Below are positions 31,116-32,215 of a stretch of 32,215 nt of DNA, piece by piece. Location of the stretch: positions 1-32,215 of the forward strand of contig JAKAWG010000058.1 of NCBI GenBank assembly GCA_021817045.1. Reading direction: 5' to 3'. A program made the translations under genes and the position numbers. The DNA is from Acidobacteriota bacterium. GTDB taxonomy: Bacteria; Acidobacteriota; Terriglobia; UBA7540. The notes under the pieces were generated by a model. That model had not been told where the DNA came from. It did no database searches and was given only the letters and a program-made list of their open reading frames with translations. Positions within the stretch are counted from its first letter, which is position 1, and each line of letters starts with the position of its first letter.

Positions 31116-32215
31116 TGCTTCCGATATGGAACCAGGAGGCCGCGCTTCAATTCAACGCCAAAACCAGGCTTTGCTGGATCCAGCTTGACCTTTCCCGAAA
31201 CAGGAACAGGCTCGCCTTCCAGCACATTGAAGATAGAGCGGACCTCGGTACCGTCCCCTACACTCAGGTATTCAGCGAACGGCGAATTGGTGTTGGACAT
31301 TACGAAATGGTAGTTGTAGACGCCGGAACAGTGGGGAATTACAGCGATGTCGTAAGGTTTAGCCATGGCCGCAATTCGACGCACCGCGGTGAGCCCGCCG
31401 CACCATTGCAGTTCCGGTTGGATGACATCGGTCGCTCGGTTCACAAGGATCGTGTGAAAAGCTTTATAGTGGAACTCGAGGTTGCCGGTGGCCAGTTGGA
31501 CGGGAGAAATTCGCTCGCGCAGGTAGCGGTTTTCCCCTGCGGCCCAGCCATTTTGTAGAGGATCTTCGAACCATTTCACATCATAGCTGGAGACGCGCTG
31601 CGCAACACGCGCGGCGAATTCAATATCCCAAGACAGGTAGCAGTCAACCATGATTTCCATGCTATCGCCGAGGTCTTGGCGAAGCTTGGCGATAAGACGT
31701 TCCGTCTTTATGATGCCGTCGCGACCCGATTCGACACCCCATGGAGCGGCGATCTTCAACCCAAGAAATCCGCGATTTTTCCAATGTGCAGCACAGTCAG
31801 GATGCGTCGTCACGTAACACGGGATTTCTTCCTTCGTCTGACCTCCGGCAAGTTTATACACCGGTTGGTTTAGAACTCGACCGACTAAATCCCACAAGGC
31901 TAGGTCGACTCCGGACATTGCCATCCCCACCACTCCGCCGAGGCCATAAGGCAACGTGGCGCGGTCCATCTGGTCCCAGATTAACTCGATGTTGAACGGG
32001 TCTTCTCCAAGTAGAAACCGGCGAAAATGCTGATCGATCACGGCGCACGCAAAAGGTCCGCCCCCATAATTTGCCGCAAATCCCGTCACGCCTTCGTCGG
32101 TCTCAATCTCGATGACGTAGGGATCCTGTCCCGGACCCATCCAGAGCGTTCGGACACGCCGATACTTTGGGTAGATCGACATGGGATTGGAAATCAGCGA
32201 ATTCACCGCCCATCC
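31112..32215 (-). CDS. Second RhmD-like enolase-superfamily protein, 5' end beyond window
   Basis: At least 367 residues are present; the frame stays open to the window edge (G-W-A-V-N-S-L), so the N terminus lies outside. It shares with the paralogue at 26975-28111 the motif S-N-P-M-S-I-Y-P and the D-C-Y and I-P-H segments. Three active-site positions differ: the third magnesium ligand and its neighbour read T-G-N-L-E instead of T-G-E-H-E, and the dyad aspartate reads Q-P-E instead of Q-P-D. The first two ligands (D in V-D-C-Y, E in W-F-E-D-P) and the catalytic histidine (I-P-H-C) remain. It may use another substrate or bind metal differently. It heads the visible minus-strand cluster and overlaps the GH105 gene. 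Confidence 0.85.
   Translation of the reverse strand, partial: GWAVNSLISNPMSIYPKYRRVRTLWMGPGQDPYVIEIETDEGVTGFAANYGGGPFACAVIDQHFRRFLLGEDPFNIELIWDQMDRATLPYGLGGVVGMAMSGVDLALWDLVGRVLNQPVYKLAGGQTKEEIPCYVTTHPDCAAHWKNRGFLGLKIAAPWGVESGRDGIIKTERLIAKLRQDLGDSMEIMVDCYLSWDIEFAARVAQRVSSYDVKWFEDPLQNGWAAGENRYLRERISPVQLATGNLEFHYKAFHTILVNRATDVIQPELQWCGGLTAVRRIAAMAKPYDIAVIPHCSGVYNYHFVMSNTNSPFAEYLSVGDGTEVRSIFNVLEGEPVPVSGKVKLDPAKPGFGVELKRGLLVPYRKQ

Noticed and set aside
1-32215. tRNA, rRNA or CRISPR loci
   Set aside because: No cloverleaf with a T-loop GTTCRA sequence, rRNA signature or regularly spaced repeat was noticed by eye in the intergenic parts.

Overview
The window looks like a chromosomal segment of a soil-type, heterotrophic, aerobic bacterium, most likely an Acidobacteriota member (Terriglobia/Bryobacter-like). 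That guess is an inference from moderately high GC, the respiratory gene layout, Tat-exported GMC dehydrogenase with gluconate-dehydrogenase-3 partner, abundant plant-polysaccharide enzymes and many decayed insertion sequences. I could not run any search to confirm the taxon.

Layout. (1) 1-1850 is an accessory strip: the start of a minus-strand gene at the edge, a 5'-truncated IS3-family transposase with its right end, a truncated ribbon-helix-helix antitoxin gene fused to an IS630 remnant, and a pRiA4b ORF-3-like gene cut at its 3' end. (2) 2337-12312 is one plus-strand respiratory operon: caa3-type oxidase subunits II, I and III, a membrane protein, a diheme cytochrome c lipoprotein, a Rieske protein, a cytochrome b fused to cytochrome c, a CtaG-polyferredoxin fusion, and an exported membrane-anchored protein. 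Together they could carry electrons from quinol through a bc-type complex and cytochrome c to oxygen. (3) 12313-13430 holds a collapsed ISKra4-like element with terminal inverted repeats, and a strong hairpin. (4) 13439-16678 is a GH20-like Tat-exported glycosidase plus an APC permease, bracketed by two direct copies of a 54-bp sequence, the second of which leads into an IS1380 transposase remnant. (5) 17141-19465 encodes a GMC oxidoreductase carrying an Fe-S-type cysteine motif and its Tat-exported small subunit. (6) 19466-20955 is a gene graveyard: fragments of a radical-SAM gene, an IS630 transposase, a carbohydrate enzyme-like C terminus and an IS110 transposase. (7) 20956-24570 is a two-gene module, an OLD-family ATPase/TOPRIM nuclease followed by RmuC. 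(8) 25127-32215 is a minus-strand sugar-acid and pectin catabolism cluster: two rhamnonate-dehydratase-like enolase-superfamily proteins, a GH105 hydrolase, a GH39-like lipoprotein, a metallo-beta-lactamase-fold protein lacking its metal motif, and an SDR dehydrogenase.

The most unusual points are the CtaG-polyferredoxin fusion in the bc-caa3 operon, the PDFF variant of the cytochrome b Qo motif, the OLD-RmuC pair as a possible defence or DNA-processing module, the degenerate MBL protein in a rhamnose-type cluster, and the second enolase paralogue with replaced metal ligands. All functions are read from motifs by eye.
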